Under the pieces are notes generated by a model, which did not search any database, was not told the origin of the DNA, and was given only the letters and a program-made list of their open reading frames with translations. This document shows positions 25,633-33,696 of a stretch of DNA of 36,737 bases, piece by piece. The first letter of the stretch is position 1. Every line of letters starts with the position of its first letter. This DNA comes from an uncultured Bacteroides sp. (GTDB taxonomy: Bacteria > Bacteroidota > Bacteroidia > Bacteroidales > Bacteroidaceae), in NCBI GenBank assembly GCA_947574505.1, contig CANPJW010000027.1, positions 1 through 36,737 of the forward strand, read 5' to 3'. The translations under genes and the position numbers were made by a program.

Positions 25633-26697
25633 TCAGATAGCCTCCCTGTCAACAGTTGTGATAGATTCTCCTTCTACTAGTTGGTATACGCCTGCTATGA
25701 CGATTTCTTCACCGGGTTTCAAACCTTCCGAGATGAGCGCCTGTGCTTCTCCGGTCGGGGCGTTGACGGTTACTTCCCGTTTGTGGACTTTATTGTCTTC
25801 TACCACCCAGACATACATTTTATTCCCTTCGCTTTCGCCGAATACGGCACTAAGCGGTACGATCGTCCAGCTATCCTGCACCAACGGACCTACATCTGCC
25901 GTGAAACGGATGCTGCACGTGAAACCGGGTTTCACAGCATACAGGTCGCGGTCGAATGACGGATCGTCAATCGTGATGCTGACCGGAATTCCTGTGCCAT
26001 CTGTAGAAATATCAAGATATTCTTCCAGTTTCGCTTGAAACACGTGTCCTTTAAATGTGTCGAACTCTACCAGGAAACGCGGCTCTTTGGCACGCAACAA
26101 ATAAAGATACGCATCCGGAATGGTGAATTTGATACGCAGATTGTGCGTATTGACAAGCTGCACGATACCCTCACCGGAGTTGACACGCTGATAGTTTTCC
26201 ACCAGTCGTTTTTCGATAGAACCGTCGAAAGGAGCTGTCAGCTTGGTGTCGCGCATATTGTTGGCAGACAGTTCGTATTCAGACTTCGCCTTCTGGAAGT
26301 TGGCGAGGCTGATTTCATATTCCTGTACGGAGATCGCTTGCCGGGAGAGGAGCCGTTTGTTGCGTTCCACTTGTGCCGAAGCCGTTTCGTATGCCGATTT
26401 CGTAGCGGCATATTGCAACGCGATGTCTCTGGGGTCGATAGCCGCGATGAGTTGTCCTTTTTTCACTTTCTGTCCTTCGATGACAGGAAGCTGGATGATT
26501 TGCCCGTTGACCCGGAAAGCCAGCTTCACATATTCCACCGCTTCCACGATTCCCGAGAAATCTTTTCTGATAATCGATCTTGACTCGACAATCGTAGTCT
26601 TTACGGGACGTGCAGTTGTCGTTGTCGTTTCTTTTTTCTGTCCGCAGCCGGCCAGCAAGATTGCGGCTGCCAAGACGAATCCAAATTCCTTTTTCAT
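25633..26697 (-). CDS. RND efflux periplasmic adaptor (membrane fusion protein), lipoprotein
   Basis: The 354-aa adaptor starts with a lipoprotein signal (FVLAAAILLAGC, Cys 18), so it is lipid-anchored in the periplasm. After a Thr-rich linker it shows the barrel-sandwich half AFRVNGQIIQLPVIEGQKVKKG, a helical hairpin (about 95-165), the second lipoyl half TAPFDGSIEKRLVENYQRVNSGEG, and beta-barrel and membrane-proximal domains (VNAPTGEAQALISEGLKPGEEIV). It links the RND pump to the TolC-like channel. It is the first gene of the operon. No TetR or other regulator is adjacent, so control is not evident locally. Confidence 0.93.
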   Translation of the reverse strand: MKKEFGFVLAAAILLAGCGQKKETTTTTARPVKTTIVESRSIIRKDFSGIVEAVEYVKLAFRVNGQIIQLPVIEGQKVKKGQLIAAIDPRDIALQYAATKSAYETASAQVERNKRLLSRQAISVQEYEISLANFQKAKSEYELSANNMRDTKLTAPFDGSIEKRLVENYQRVNSGEGIVQLVNTHNLRIKFTIPDAYLYLLRAKEPRFLVEFDTFKGHVFQAKLEEYLDISTDGTGIPVSITIDDPSFDRDLYAVKPGFTCSIRFTADVGPLVQDSWTIVPLSAVFGESEGNKMYVWVVEDNKVHKREVTVNAPTGEAQALISEGLKPGEEIVIAGVYQLVEGESITTVDREAI

Positions 26698-27034
26698 ATA
26701 CCACGTTGATGTTTAGAGGTTTTGCGTTGATAAATAGCGAATAATATACTAAAACAACTCCTGTTTATTTCTGTTCAATATTCCTGTCTTTTCATATCCT
26801 GCCTGTTAACCTTTATATGGAACACAAAAAAAAACGGGAACTTTACGGGTCCTCTGTGGTGAAATTGTCGATTTCCCTACGTGGGAACTCTCTTTCCATC
26901 CAGGAAACGGGAGTTCTAGTGTAAGGGGAAGTTAGCATGGACAGCTTGTGGTAGGATAATGTGAAGAGTGTCAGGCATCGTCATATAGTCGATTCCTTAT
27001 TGGATGATGCTTGGCGCTAAGGAATATAGAAAAC
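26698..27034. other. Intergenic region upstream of the efflux operon, with a structured segment
   Basis: No gene is supported. The segment from about 26840 to 26950 is less AT-rich than its surroundings and contains TTCCC/GGGAA near 26873-26886 and the nested arms 26885-26890/26911-26916 (GAACTC/GAGTTC) and 26893-26897/26903-26907. This could be an RNA structure in the efflux leader or a separate small RNA. No clear TAnnTTTG box was found. Confidence 0.35.
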
Positions 27035-27073
27035 GAAAAAGAGGAAATTCTCTGCGAGAATCTCCTCTTTTTC
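27035..27073 (-). terminator. rpmE2 terminator
   Basis: GAAAAAGAGGA (27035-27045) pairs with TCCTCTTTTTC (27063-27073), and the inner ATTCTC/GAGAAT arms extend it around a 3-base loop. A smaller hairpin (ATCTTTC/GAAAGAT) lies between it and the rpmE2 stop. Confidence 0.8.
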
Positions 27074-27093
27074 ATCTTTCACGAAAGATCGAA

Positions 27094-27348
27094 TTATTTC
27101 TTCTTACGGTCACCGTAACGGCTCATGAACTTATCAACACGACCAGCAGTATCTACCAATGTAGATTTACCTGTATAGAACGGGTGAGAAGTGTTTGAGA
27201 TTTCAATCTTCAGCAACGGATAAGTTTCACCTTCGAATTCGATGGTTTCTTTAGTTGCTACAGTTGATCTAGACAAAAACATGTCACCATTTGACATATC
27301 TTTAAATACTACCGGACGGTATGATTCTGGATGAAGGCCTTTTTTCAT
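27094..27348 (-). CDS. rpmE2: Ribosomal protein L31 type B
   Basis: This 84-aa ribosomal protein begins [25 protein letters not shown] and contains [26 protein letters not shown], typical of L31 type B. It lacks the CxxC zinc motif of type A, so it is the zinc-independent form. The C terminus is highly basic (SRYGDRKKK). It is transcribed alone from a promoter with a -7 box at 27425-27432 and ends in a strong terminator. Length matches the family. Confidence 0.96.
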   Translation of the reverse strand: MKKGLHPESYRPVVFKDMSNGDMFLSRSTVATKETIEFEGETYPLLKIEISNTSHPFYTGKSTLVDTAGRVDKFMSRYGDRKKK

Positions 27349-27424
27349 TTCAGTATCTGTTTTTTTAATTTATATTCTGTTACTATTTTGGTAAGAAATA
27401 GTGTAATGGTCATTTTTCAGAGCG

Positions 27425-27432
27425 CAAAGATA
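27425..27432 (-). promoter_or_regulatory. rpmE2 -7 box
   Basis: TATCTTTG (then CG) on the minus strand fits TAnnTTTG and gives a leader of about 70 bases. Confidence 0.55.
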
Positions 27433-27730
27433 ATGCTTTTCTGTGAAATAGAAAAAGATTTTCTAAAATTTCTGATTTCTAATTTCTAATTTGCTATGCA
27501 GATTTTGGTGATTAAATGAATTGAAAAATGAGGTATAAATTAAGGTATAAATAAGGAGATATAAATCCGAAGGCATCAACCATCAATCAGAAATCAGAAA
27601 TCTCAAAGTTTGCAAGGTAGACATTACAATCTAATGTCACGCTCGTATTCCTGCTAAATTTTGCAGTCTGATTTAAACCTTTTTCTACTATATTTTCCTT
27701 TCCGGTGTTCGTTATTCGGTGGATAATGCT

Positions 27731-27738
27731 TACTTTTG
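27731..27738 (+). promoter_or_regulatory. fba -7 box
   Basis: TACTTTTG (then CG) fits TAnnTTTG. It lies 39 bases before the fba ATG. Only a weak TTCG is present near the -33 position. Confidence 0.55.
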
Positions 27739-27777
27739 CGTAGAATTTTTATTCACTAACAATAAACTTTAAACAAA

Positions 27778-28782
27778 ATGGTAAATTACAAAGATTTAGG
27801 ATTGGTAAACACAAGAGAAATGTTTGCTAAGGCTATCAAAGGTGGATATGCTATCCCAGCATTCAACTTCAACAATATGGAACAAATGCAGGCTATCATC
27901 AAGGCTGCTGTTGAAACTAAATCTCCTGTGATTCTTCAGGTTTCTAAAGGTGCTCGTCAGTATGCTAACGCTACTTTGTTGCGTTACATGGCACAGGGTG
28001 CTGTAGAATATGCTAAAGAATTAGGCTGCGCACATCCGGAAATCGTTCTTCACCTTGACCACGGAGATACATTCGAAACTTGCAAATCTTGTATCGATTC
28101 AGGTTTCTCTTCAGTAATGATCGACGGTTCTCACCTTCCTTACGAAGAAAACGTAGCATTGACTAAGAAAGTTGTTGAATACGCTCACCAGTTCGACGTA
28201 ACTGTAGAAGGTGAACTTGGCGTATTGGCTGGTGTAGAAGATGAAGTTTCTGCTGACCACCACACATATACTGACCCTGAAGAAGTAATCGATTTCGCTA
28301 CTCGCACTGGTTGCGACTCTTTGGCTATCTCAATCGGTACTTCTCACGGTGCTTACAAGTTTACTCCGGAACAATGCCACATCGATCCGGTTACAGGCGT
28401 AATGGTTCCTCCTCCATTGGCATTCGAAGTATTGGATGCTGTAATGGAAAAACTTCCTGGATTCCCTATTGTTCTTCACGGTTCATCTTCAGTTCCTCAG
28501 GAAGAAGTTGCGACTATCAATAAGTTCGGTGGTAATCTGAAAGCTGCTATCGGTATTCCTGAAGAATGGTTGCGTAAGGCAGCTACTTCTGCAGTTTGCA
28601 AAATCAACATCGACTCAGACTCTCGTCTGGCTATGACTGCTGCTGTACGTCAGGTGTTCGCTGAAAAACCGGCAGAATTCGACCCACGTAAGTATCTTGG
28701 TCCGGCTCGTGACAACATGGAAAAACTGTACAAGCACAAAATCATCAACGTGCTCGGTTCTGACAATAAATTGGCACAGTAA
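27778..28782 (+). CDS. fba: Class II fructose-1,6-bisphosphate aldolase
   Basis: The enzyme splits fructose-1,6-bisphosphate into dihydroxyacetone phosphate and glyceraldehyde-3-phosphate, and runs in reverse in gluconeogenesis, using zinc. The 334-aa product shows IPAFNFNNMEQMQAI at the N terminus, the zinc and catalytic motif LHLDHGD (H92, D94, H95), GSHLPYEENV, VEGELGVLAGVED with the metal glutamate, ISIGTSHGAYK, VLHGSSSVP and INIDSDSR. These define class II. Codons are strongly biased (GCT, GTT, CGT), as expected for a highly expressed gene. It is monocistronic, flanked by a promoter box and a strong terminator. Confidence 0.97.
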   Translation: MVNYKDLGLVNTREMFAKAIKGGYAIPAFNFNNMEQMQAIIKAAVETKSPVILQVSKGARQYANATLLRYMAQGAVEYAKELGCAHPEIVLHLDHGDTFETCKSCIDSGFSSVMIDGSHLPYEENVALTKKVVEYAHQFDVTVEGELGVLAGVEDEVSADHHTYTDPEEVIDFATRTGCDSLAISIGTSHGAYKFTPEQCHIDPVTGVMVPPPLAFEVLDAVMEKLPGFPIVLHGSSSVPQEEVATINKFGGNLKAAIGIPEEWLRKAATSAVCKINIDSDSRLAMTAAVRQVFAEKPAEFDPRKYLGPARDNMEKLYKHKIINVLGSDNKLAQ

Positions 28783-28811
28783 TAATCTCCGGATTATTCC
28801 ATAAATAAAAG

Positions 28812-28852
28812 AAAGAGGCTGCTCCGGTTTGAACATCGGTAGCAGCCTCTTT
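28812..28852 (+). terminator. fba terminator
   Basis: AAAGAGGCTGCT (28812-28823) pairs perfectly with AGCAGCCTCTTT (28841-28852), with an inner CCG/CGG, followed by TTATG. Confidence 0.85.
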
Positions 28853-28908
28853 TATGATGTTTAATCGTTTCAGAGCGGAGGGAAGATAACACTATGGCTG
28901 TAATGAAA

Positions 28909-28944
28909 AACACCCGTGTTACATTCAGTTGTAACACGGGTGTT
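28909..28944 (-). terminator. Terminator of the methylmalonyl-CoA decarboxylase operon
   Basis: AACACCCGTGTTAC (28909-28922) and GTAACACGGGTGTT (28931-28944) form a perfect 14-bp stem with an 8-base loop. On the minus strand it is followed by TTTCATT, and it lies 21 bases past the mmdB stop. Confidence 0.85.
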
Positions 28945-28965
28945 CTTATCTATTATTAATGTTTC

Positions 28966-30126
28966 TTACATCAAGAATCCAAGCAGAATACCGGCAGCAA
29001 CAGCTGAACCGATCACTCCGGCAACGTTCGGACCCATAGCGTGCATCAGCAAATAATTGGTCGAATCGTATTCCAAACCAATTACTTGTGAGATACGTGC
29101 CGAGTCGGGAACAGCAGATACGCCTGCGTTGCCGATTAATGGATTGATCTTGTTATCCTTCTTCAAGAAGAGGTTGAATATCTTCACGAAGATTACGCCT
29201 GATGTAGTTGCAATGACGAATGACAATGCACCGAGGGCGAAAATCTTGATAGAGTCGAAAGTGAGGAACTCGGAAGCCTGAGTAGAAGCACCTACTGTCA
29301 AACCTAACAGAATAGTAATGGTGTCAATCAACGGACCACTTGCCGTATTGGCAAGACGACGGGTTACGCCACTTTCTTTCAGCAGGTTACCAAAGAACAG
29401 CATACCCAACAAAGGCAGACCGGAAGGAACCAGGAAGCAAGTCAGCAACAAACCGATAATCGGAAAAATCACTTTCTCTGTGTGAGAAACAGCACGTGGC
29501 GGTTTCATACGTATGATACGTTCGTTCTTTGTGGTGAGCAAACGCATGATAGGCGGCTGTATCACCGGAACCAACGCCATATAGGAATAGGCGGACACTG
29601 CAATGGCTCCCATCAGGTTAGGTGCCAGCTTCGAGGACAGGAAGATTGCCGTCGGACCGTCTGCACCACCGATAATACCGATTGCACCGGCTTGCATAGG
29701 ATCAAATCCCATTGCTAAGGCGATCATGTATGCACCGAAGATACCAAACTGTGCTGCCGCACCGATCAACATCAATTTCGGATTAGAGATAAGTGCCGAG
29801 AAGTCCGTCATGGCGCCGATGCCCAAAAAGATGAGCGGCGGATACCAGCCGGAGGTCACTCCCTGATACAATATATTCAATACTGAACCTTCTTCATAAA
29901 TACCGACTTTCAGCCCGGCATCCATATTAAAAGGTATATTACCAATCAATATACCGAAACCGATAGGAATCAGAAGCATCGGTTCGAATTCTTTGGCTAC
30001 TGCCAAATAGATGAATACCAAGCCAACGAGAATCATGACTACATGCCCTACCGTAGCATTGGCAAAGCCTGTGTAGGTCCAGAAGTCGGCGAGGTTGTTT
30101 CCTAAAAAGTTTATAAAATCTCCCAT
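28966..30126 (-). CDS. mmdB: Methylmalonyl-CoA decarboxylase beta subunit (sodium pump)
   Basis: This 386-aa inner-membrane subunit releases CO2 from carboxybiotin and exports Na+. It shows GIGAMTDFSALI, IIGGADGPTAIFLSSKLAP with the essential aspartate, YSYMALVPVIQPPIMRLL, and the C-terminal NPLIGNAGVSAVPDSARISQ and NVAGVIGSAVAAGILLGF. The frame opens with a TTG at 30135, but ATG 30126, one base after the mmdC stop, is the likely start and implies translational coupling. It is the last gene of the mce operon and a paralogue of oadB. Methylmalonyl-CoA specificity is inferred from the neighbouring mmdA and mce. Confidence 0.93.
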   Translation of the reverse strand: MGDFINFLGNNLADFWTYTGFANATVGHVVMILVGLVFIYLAVAKEFEPMLLIPIGFGILIGNIPFNMDAGLKVGIYEEGSVLNILYQGVTSGWYPPLIFLGIGAMTDFSALISNPKLMLIGAAAQFGIFGAYMIALAMGFDPMQAGAIGIIGGADGPTAIFLSSKLAPNLMGAIAVSAYSYMALVPVIQPPIMRLLTTKNERIIRMKPPRAVSHTEKVIFPIIGLLLTCFLVPSGLPLLGMLFFGNLLKESGVTRRLANTASGPLIDTITILLGLTVGASTQASEFLTFDSIKIFALGALSFVIATTSGVIFVKIFNLFLKKDNKINPLIGNAGVSAVPDSARISQVIGLEYDSTNYLLMHAMGPNVAGVIGSAVAAGILLGFLM

Positions 30127-30127
30127 A

Positions 30128-30559
30128 TTATTCAATAATTACGAGGTCATTACCTTCAAGAACAGAATCTCCCTTATTTACGTTGATGGCAGTAACCTTA
30201 CCGTCTTTATCCGCATTGATATTGTTTTCCATCTTCATGGCTTCCAATATGATAATGGTCTGTCCTTTCTTTACAGTATCGCCTACATTCACTTTGATGT
30301 CGAGGATCACACCCGGCAGCGGAGATTTCACTCCTGATTTTCCGGTAGATGGAGCGGCCGGTTTCACTACTTGAGCAGGAGCAGCAGGAGCATTAGGCAT
30401 CGGGCGTACTGTCACAGGTTTTGCAACAGGCTTCGGCTGTTTCTCCATTTCTACTTTATAGTGTGTACCGTTCACTTCTACATGAGCGATGTTGTCTTCA
30501 ATATCTCCGATGGTTACTTTATATAAGTTACCGTTGATTTTATATTTATATTCTTTCAT
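30128..30559 (-). CDS. mmdC: Biotin carboxyl carrier subunit of the methylmalonyl-CoA decarboxylase
   Basis: The 143-aa protein has an N-terminal segment (1-45, MKEYKYKINGNLYKVTIGDI), an Ala/Pro-rich linker (PNAPAAPAQVVKPAAPS) and a C-terminal biotinyl domain with canonical LEAMKMENNI, where Lys 109 takes biotin. It shuttles CO2 between the carboxyltransferase (mmdA) and the membrane decarboxylase (mmdB). It is 24 bases downstream of the LTD/OadG fusion gene and one base upstream of mmdB. Unlike the OadA subunit elsewhere in the window, whose motif is AMKT, it has the standard AMKM. Confidence 0.95.
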   Translation of the reverse strand: MKEYKYKINGNLYKVTIGDIEDNIAHVEVNGTHYKVEMEKQPKPVAKPVTVRPMPNAPAAPAQVVKPAAPSTGKSGVKSPLPGVILDIKVNVGDTVKKGQTIIILEAMKMENNINADKDGKVTAINVNKGDSVLEGNDLVIIE

Positions 30560-30583
30560 CGTTTTTACTTTTTAAAAGGTGAC

Positions 30584-31504
30584 TTACTTTCTGGAAGGAG
30601 TTTCACGCAACGTGTAAATCTTCGAACTCCATGGTGAGTAGCTGCGTTTTACACGAGTGATGGTCAGCACTGTTTCTTCTACGTCATGCACTTCATCTTG
30701 CATTTCGTGTAGTGCCATAGAAATAGCAGCATACACTTCGCCCGGAGCTTGTGACAGTTCCTTAGCTTCATGCTTGTCGATGCCTTTAGATTTCATAGCG
30801 TTGCGCTTGCTCAAATTAACGGCTGCTTTTCCTACAATCTTGAAGGCTATAAAAAGAAGAATCAATCCGCAGAATACTACACTCATGGCAGAAATGGCCA
30901 TTCCAATACCATTAGCATCGTGTTCTTCAAACTTTTCCTTCTTGGCATTGCTGTCAAGGGTTTTGTTGTTAGTGCTTGGAGTCACGTATTTGTCACCACT
31001 TCCACTTTTTACTTCCCATTCAGTTGCTCCGTCGCTTACACGAGCGTATGATTGGTTGGGACCGAGAGTGCCTGCGGGCACTACAATCTGGTCGAGCAAC
31101 TTTTTGCCGGAGTCGAACAGACCAATCCAGTTGGCGGTTTTCGGATTCAGCTTGAAGCTGGTGTGGAACGTACCGCGGTTAGGTTCGCCATCTGCCCAGA
31201 ATAGCGCATGTTGGCGTGGTTTCACTGATGTAAGTATATCACCTTTCGGGATAAAGTAAGTAACTGTATCGCCCGGTTGGTTGCTTACTTTCAGCAAGCA
31301 AGCTGCCAAGTCGGTGCTACCGAATGATTTATTGAATATTTCAATCCATGCGCTGTGCAATCCGTAATCGTCCTGGAAATTACTCTGATTGTTTATCAGG
31401 ATTTCGTTTAGCACCAGCTTACTGTTCGACTTTTGCTCTCCACAAGAAGTCAGACCAATCAGCAACAGCAAAGAAAGGAATATTCCGATTTTGGTTTTGT
31501 TCAT
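30584..31504 (-). CDS. Lipoprotein with lamin-tail-like domain fused to an OadG/MmdD-type membrane subunit
   Basis: The 306-aa product sits where the small delta/gamma subunit of a sodium-pumping decarboxylase is expected. It starts with a lipoprotein signal (FLSLLLLIGLTSC). Residues about 25-150 look like a lamin-tail domain: LVLNEILINNQSNFQDDYGL, then WIEIFNKSFGSTDLAACLL, ALFWADGEP, and LDQIVVPAGTLGPNQSYARV. After a polar linker comes one membrane segment (GMAISAMSVVFCGLILLFIAF) and a cytosolic tail ending in an EVYAAISMAL-EMQDEVHD segment, resembling OadG tails. Topology would put the lamin-tail part in the periplasm. The frame runs upstream to 31555 into mmdA; ATG 31504 gives the lipoprotein signal. 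It probably anchors the complex, and the role of the extra domain is unknown. Confidence 0.8.
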   Translation of the reverse strand: MNKTKIGIFLSLLLLIGLTSCGEQKSNSKLVLNEILINNQSNFQDDYGLHSAWIEIFNKSFGSTDLAACLLKVSNQPGDTVTYFIPKGDILTSVKPRQHALFWADGEPNRGTFHTSFKLNPKTANWIGLFDSGKKLLDQIVVPAGTLGPNQSYARVSDGATEWEVKSGSGDKYVTPSTNNKTLDSNAKKEKFEEHDANGIGMAISAMSVVFCGLILLFIAFKIVGKAAVNLSKRNAMKSKGIDKHEAKELSQAPGEVYAAISMALHEMQDEVHDVEETVLTITRVKRSYSPWSSKIYTLRETPSRK

Positions 31505-31535
31505 AATCGTTCTTGTTTTAATGTGAAAAGTAGGA

Positions 31536-33089
31536 TTACAACGGAATATTACCATGCTTCTTAGCCGGATTGCTCAATTTCTTAGTCTGCAACTGCTGCA
31601 AAGCACGGATGACGCGGAAACGTGTGTTGCGCGGTTCAATCACATCGTCGATGTAGCCGTATTTAGCTGCATTGTAAGGATTGGCAAACAGTTTCGTGTA
31701 TTCTGCTTCTTTCTCTGCAAGGAATTGAGCCGGGTTTTCCTGATCTTTGGCTTCGCGTGCGTACAATACTTCTACTGCTCCTGCACCACCCATTACTGCG
31801 ATTTCGGCAGTAGGCCATGCGTAGTTCATATCACCGCGAAGTTGTTTACAGCTCATCACGATGTGAGAACCGCCGTAAGATTTACGCAATGTGATAGTAA
31901 CCTTAGGCACAGTAGCTTCACCGTAAGCATACAACAACTTAGCACCATGAAGGATAACACCATTGTATTCCTGACCTGTTCCCGGAAGGAATCCCGGTAC
32001 GTCTACCAACGATACGATAGGAATATTGAATGCATCGCAGAAACGAACGAAGCGTGCACCTTTACGAGATGCGTTGCTATCGAGCACGCCAGCCAGATAT
32101 TTAGGCTGATTAGCAACGATACCTACCGACTGGCCGTTGAAACGGGCGAAACCGATGATGATATTCTTAGCATAATCTTTCTGGATTTCAAGGAATTCAC
32201 CGTTGTCCACAATAGCGCCGATCACTTCGTACATGTCATACGGTTTAGTAGGGCTGTCGGGGATAATATCGTTCAAAGAATCTTCCAGGCGGTCGATTGG
32301 GTCTGTGCAATCTACATAAGGAGCTTCTTCAAGGTTGTTTTGAGGAATATAGCTCAACAGTTTGCGAATCAGTTCGAAACCTTCTTCTTCTGTTTGGGCG
32401 GTGAAATGAGTCACACCCGATTTAGTGGAGTGAACGCTTGCGCCACCGAGGTTTTCCTGGCTGACGTCTTCACCTGTAACGGTCTTCACCACTTTCGGTC
32501 CGGTGAGGAACATATAAGAAGTGCCTTCCATCATCAGTGTGAAGTCGGTCAGAGCCGGAGAATAAACAGCACCACCGGCACAAGGACCGAAGATACCGGA
32601 AATCTGCGGAATAACACCTGAAGCAAGGATGTTGCGTTGGAAGATTTCTGCATAACCTGCCAAAGCGTTGATACCTTCCTGGATACGTGCACCACCCGAG
32701 TCGTTGATACCGATACAAGGAGCACCCATCTTCATGGCCTGATCCATAATTTTACAAATCTTCAATGACATTGTTTCTGACAGTGAGCCGGCAGAAACAG
32801 TGAAGTCTTGTGCGAACACATATACCAGACGTCCTTCGATTGTACCGCAGCCGGTTACTACACCGTCTCCCGGATAATGTTTTTTTTCCATACCGAAGTT
32901 CGTGCATCTGTGCTCAACGAACATGTCCATTTCTTCGAAGCTACCCTCGTCAAGCAGCATAGCCAGACGCTCGCGTGCTGTGTATTTTCCTTTTTCGTGT
33001 TGCTTCGCAATTGCTTTTTCACCGCCTCCGATACGTGCTACGGCACGGCGTTCAATAAGCTCTTTAATTTTTTCAAGTTGATTACTCAT
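31536..33089 (-). CDS. mmdA: Methylmalonyl-CoA decarboxylase alpha subunit (carboxyltransferase)
   Basis: The 517-aa cytosolic subunit moves the carboxyl group from methylmalonyl-CoA to biotin on mmdC. It has the acyl-CoA carboxyltransferase fold with two crotonase-like halves: [20 protein letters not shown], the first oxyanion loop [11 protein letters not shown] (129-139), [31 protein letters not shown], and in the C half [14 protein letters not shown] and [11 protein letters not shown]. The same family includes the propionyl-CoA carboxylase beta subunit. The absence of a biotin carboxylase gene, and the mmdB and mmdC neighbours, favour the decarboxylase. It lies 28 bases after mce. Length is typical. 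Confidence 0.93.
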   Translation of the reverse strand: MSNQLEKIKELIERRAVARIGGGEKAIAKQHEKGKYTARERLAMLLDEGSFEEMDMFVEHRCTNFGMEKKHYPGDGVVTGCGTIEGRLVYVFAQDFTVSAGSLSETMSLKICKIMDQAMKMGAPCIGINDSGGARIQEGINALAGYAEIFQRNILASGVIPQISGIFGPCAGGAVYSPALTDFTLMMEGTSYMFLTGPKVVKTVTGEDVSQENLGGASVHSTKSGVTHFTAQTEEEGFELIRKLLSYIPQNNLEEAPYVDCTDPIDRLEDSLNDIIPDSPTKPYDMYEVIGAIVDNGEFLEIQKDYAKNIIIGFARFNGQSVGIVANQPKYLAGVLDSNASRKGARFVRFCDAFNIPIVSLVDVPGFLPGTGQEYNGVILHGAKLLYAYGEATVPKVTITLRKSYGGSHIVMSCKQLRGDMNYAWPTAEIAVMGGAGAVEVLYAREAKDQENPAQFLAEKEAEYTKLFANPYNAAKYGYIDDVIEPRNTRFRVIRALQQLQTKKLSNPAKKHGNIPL

Positions 33090-33117
33090 GAGTTCTTGTT
33101 GGTTTTAGAGTTTATGA

Positions 33118-33522
33118 TTAATGTTCGCAGAGTTCTGTCAGCACGCCCAAAGTTGATTTCGGGTGAAGGAAAGCAATATTCAAACCTTCAGCACCCTTGC
33201 GGGGAGCTTTGTCGATAAGACGGATTTCTTTGCCTTCTGCTTCTGCCAAAGCATTGGCTACGCCATCTTCTACAGCAAATGCAACGTGATGAACGCCTGC
33301 ACCTTTGTTTTCAATGAATTTGGCAATAGTACTCTCCGGGCAAGTCGGCTCCAACAATTCAATTTTTGTTTCGCCTACTTTTAAAAAAGCGGTTCTTACT
33401 TTCTGATCTTCCACTGTTTCAATGTTGTAACACTTCAGACCTAATACGTTTTCGTAGTAGGGAAGGGCTTCTTCGATGCTTTTTACAGCAATGCCCAGAT
33501 GTTCAATGTGTGAAATCTTCAT
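33118..33522 (-). CDS. mce: Methylmalonyl-CoA epimerase
   Basis: This 134-aa vicinal-oxygen-chelate enzyme interconverts the (R) and (S) forms of methylmalonyl-CoA, linking the B12 mutase to the decarboxylase. The metal-ligand and catalytic positions are visible: IEHLGIAV (H8), ELLEPT, GVHHVAFAVED (H78/H79) and LGVLTELCEH (E130). It heads the mce-mmdA-LTD/OadG-mmdC-mmdB operon. The start ATG 33522 gives the normal N terminus MKISHIEHLGIAVKS. Upstream, a one-mismatch -7 box (TTTCTTTG on minus, 33577-33584) is the only promoter candidate I see. The methylmalonyl-CoA mutase genes are not in the window. Confidence 0.95.
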   Translation of the reverse strand: MKISHIEHLGIAVKSIEEALPYYENVLGLKCYNIETVEDQKVRTAFLKVGETKIELLEPTCPESTIAKFIENKGAGVHHVAFAVEDGVANALAEAEGKEIRLIDKAPRKGAEGLNIAFLHPKSTLGVLTELCEH

Positions 33523-33696
33523 AACTATACTTTTTTATTTGGTTTTAATCATGTGCTTATATGGCATAAAACAGTACAAAGAAAGACATTTCTTACCTAA
33601 TAAAGAAATATTTCTGCATTTAATTATTGGATTATTGAACAGAAAGAATGGTAGAGAAGGGGTATGAAGGGTTGTTTTGTAATCTTGAGATTACAT

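Larger units (their letters stand above)
27349..27777. other. Divergent intergenic region between rpmE2 and fba with inverted repeats
   Basis: This 429-base AT-rich region holds both promoters and no gene. A 12-bp perfect inverted repeat, TTTCTGATTTCT (27469-27480) and AGAAATCAGAAA (27589-27600), brackets the middle. Direct words include TTTCTAATT and AGGTATAAAT (two copies near 27532 and 27543). Confidence 0.5.

Noticed and set aside
31536..33089. Propionyl-CoA or acetyl-CoA carboxylase as identity of the mmdA operon
   Set aside because: No biotin carboxylase subunit is present, and a Na+-pump beta subunit is in the operon, so decarboxylation fits better.
33678..33695. Hairpin TGTAATC/GATTACA after the FemAB-like gene as terminator
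   Set aside because: Only 7 bp and followed by A residues, not T, on the minus strand.
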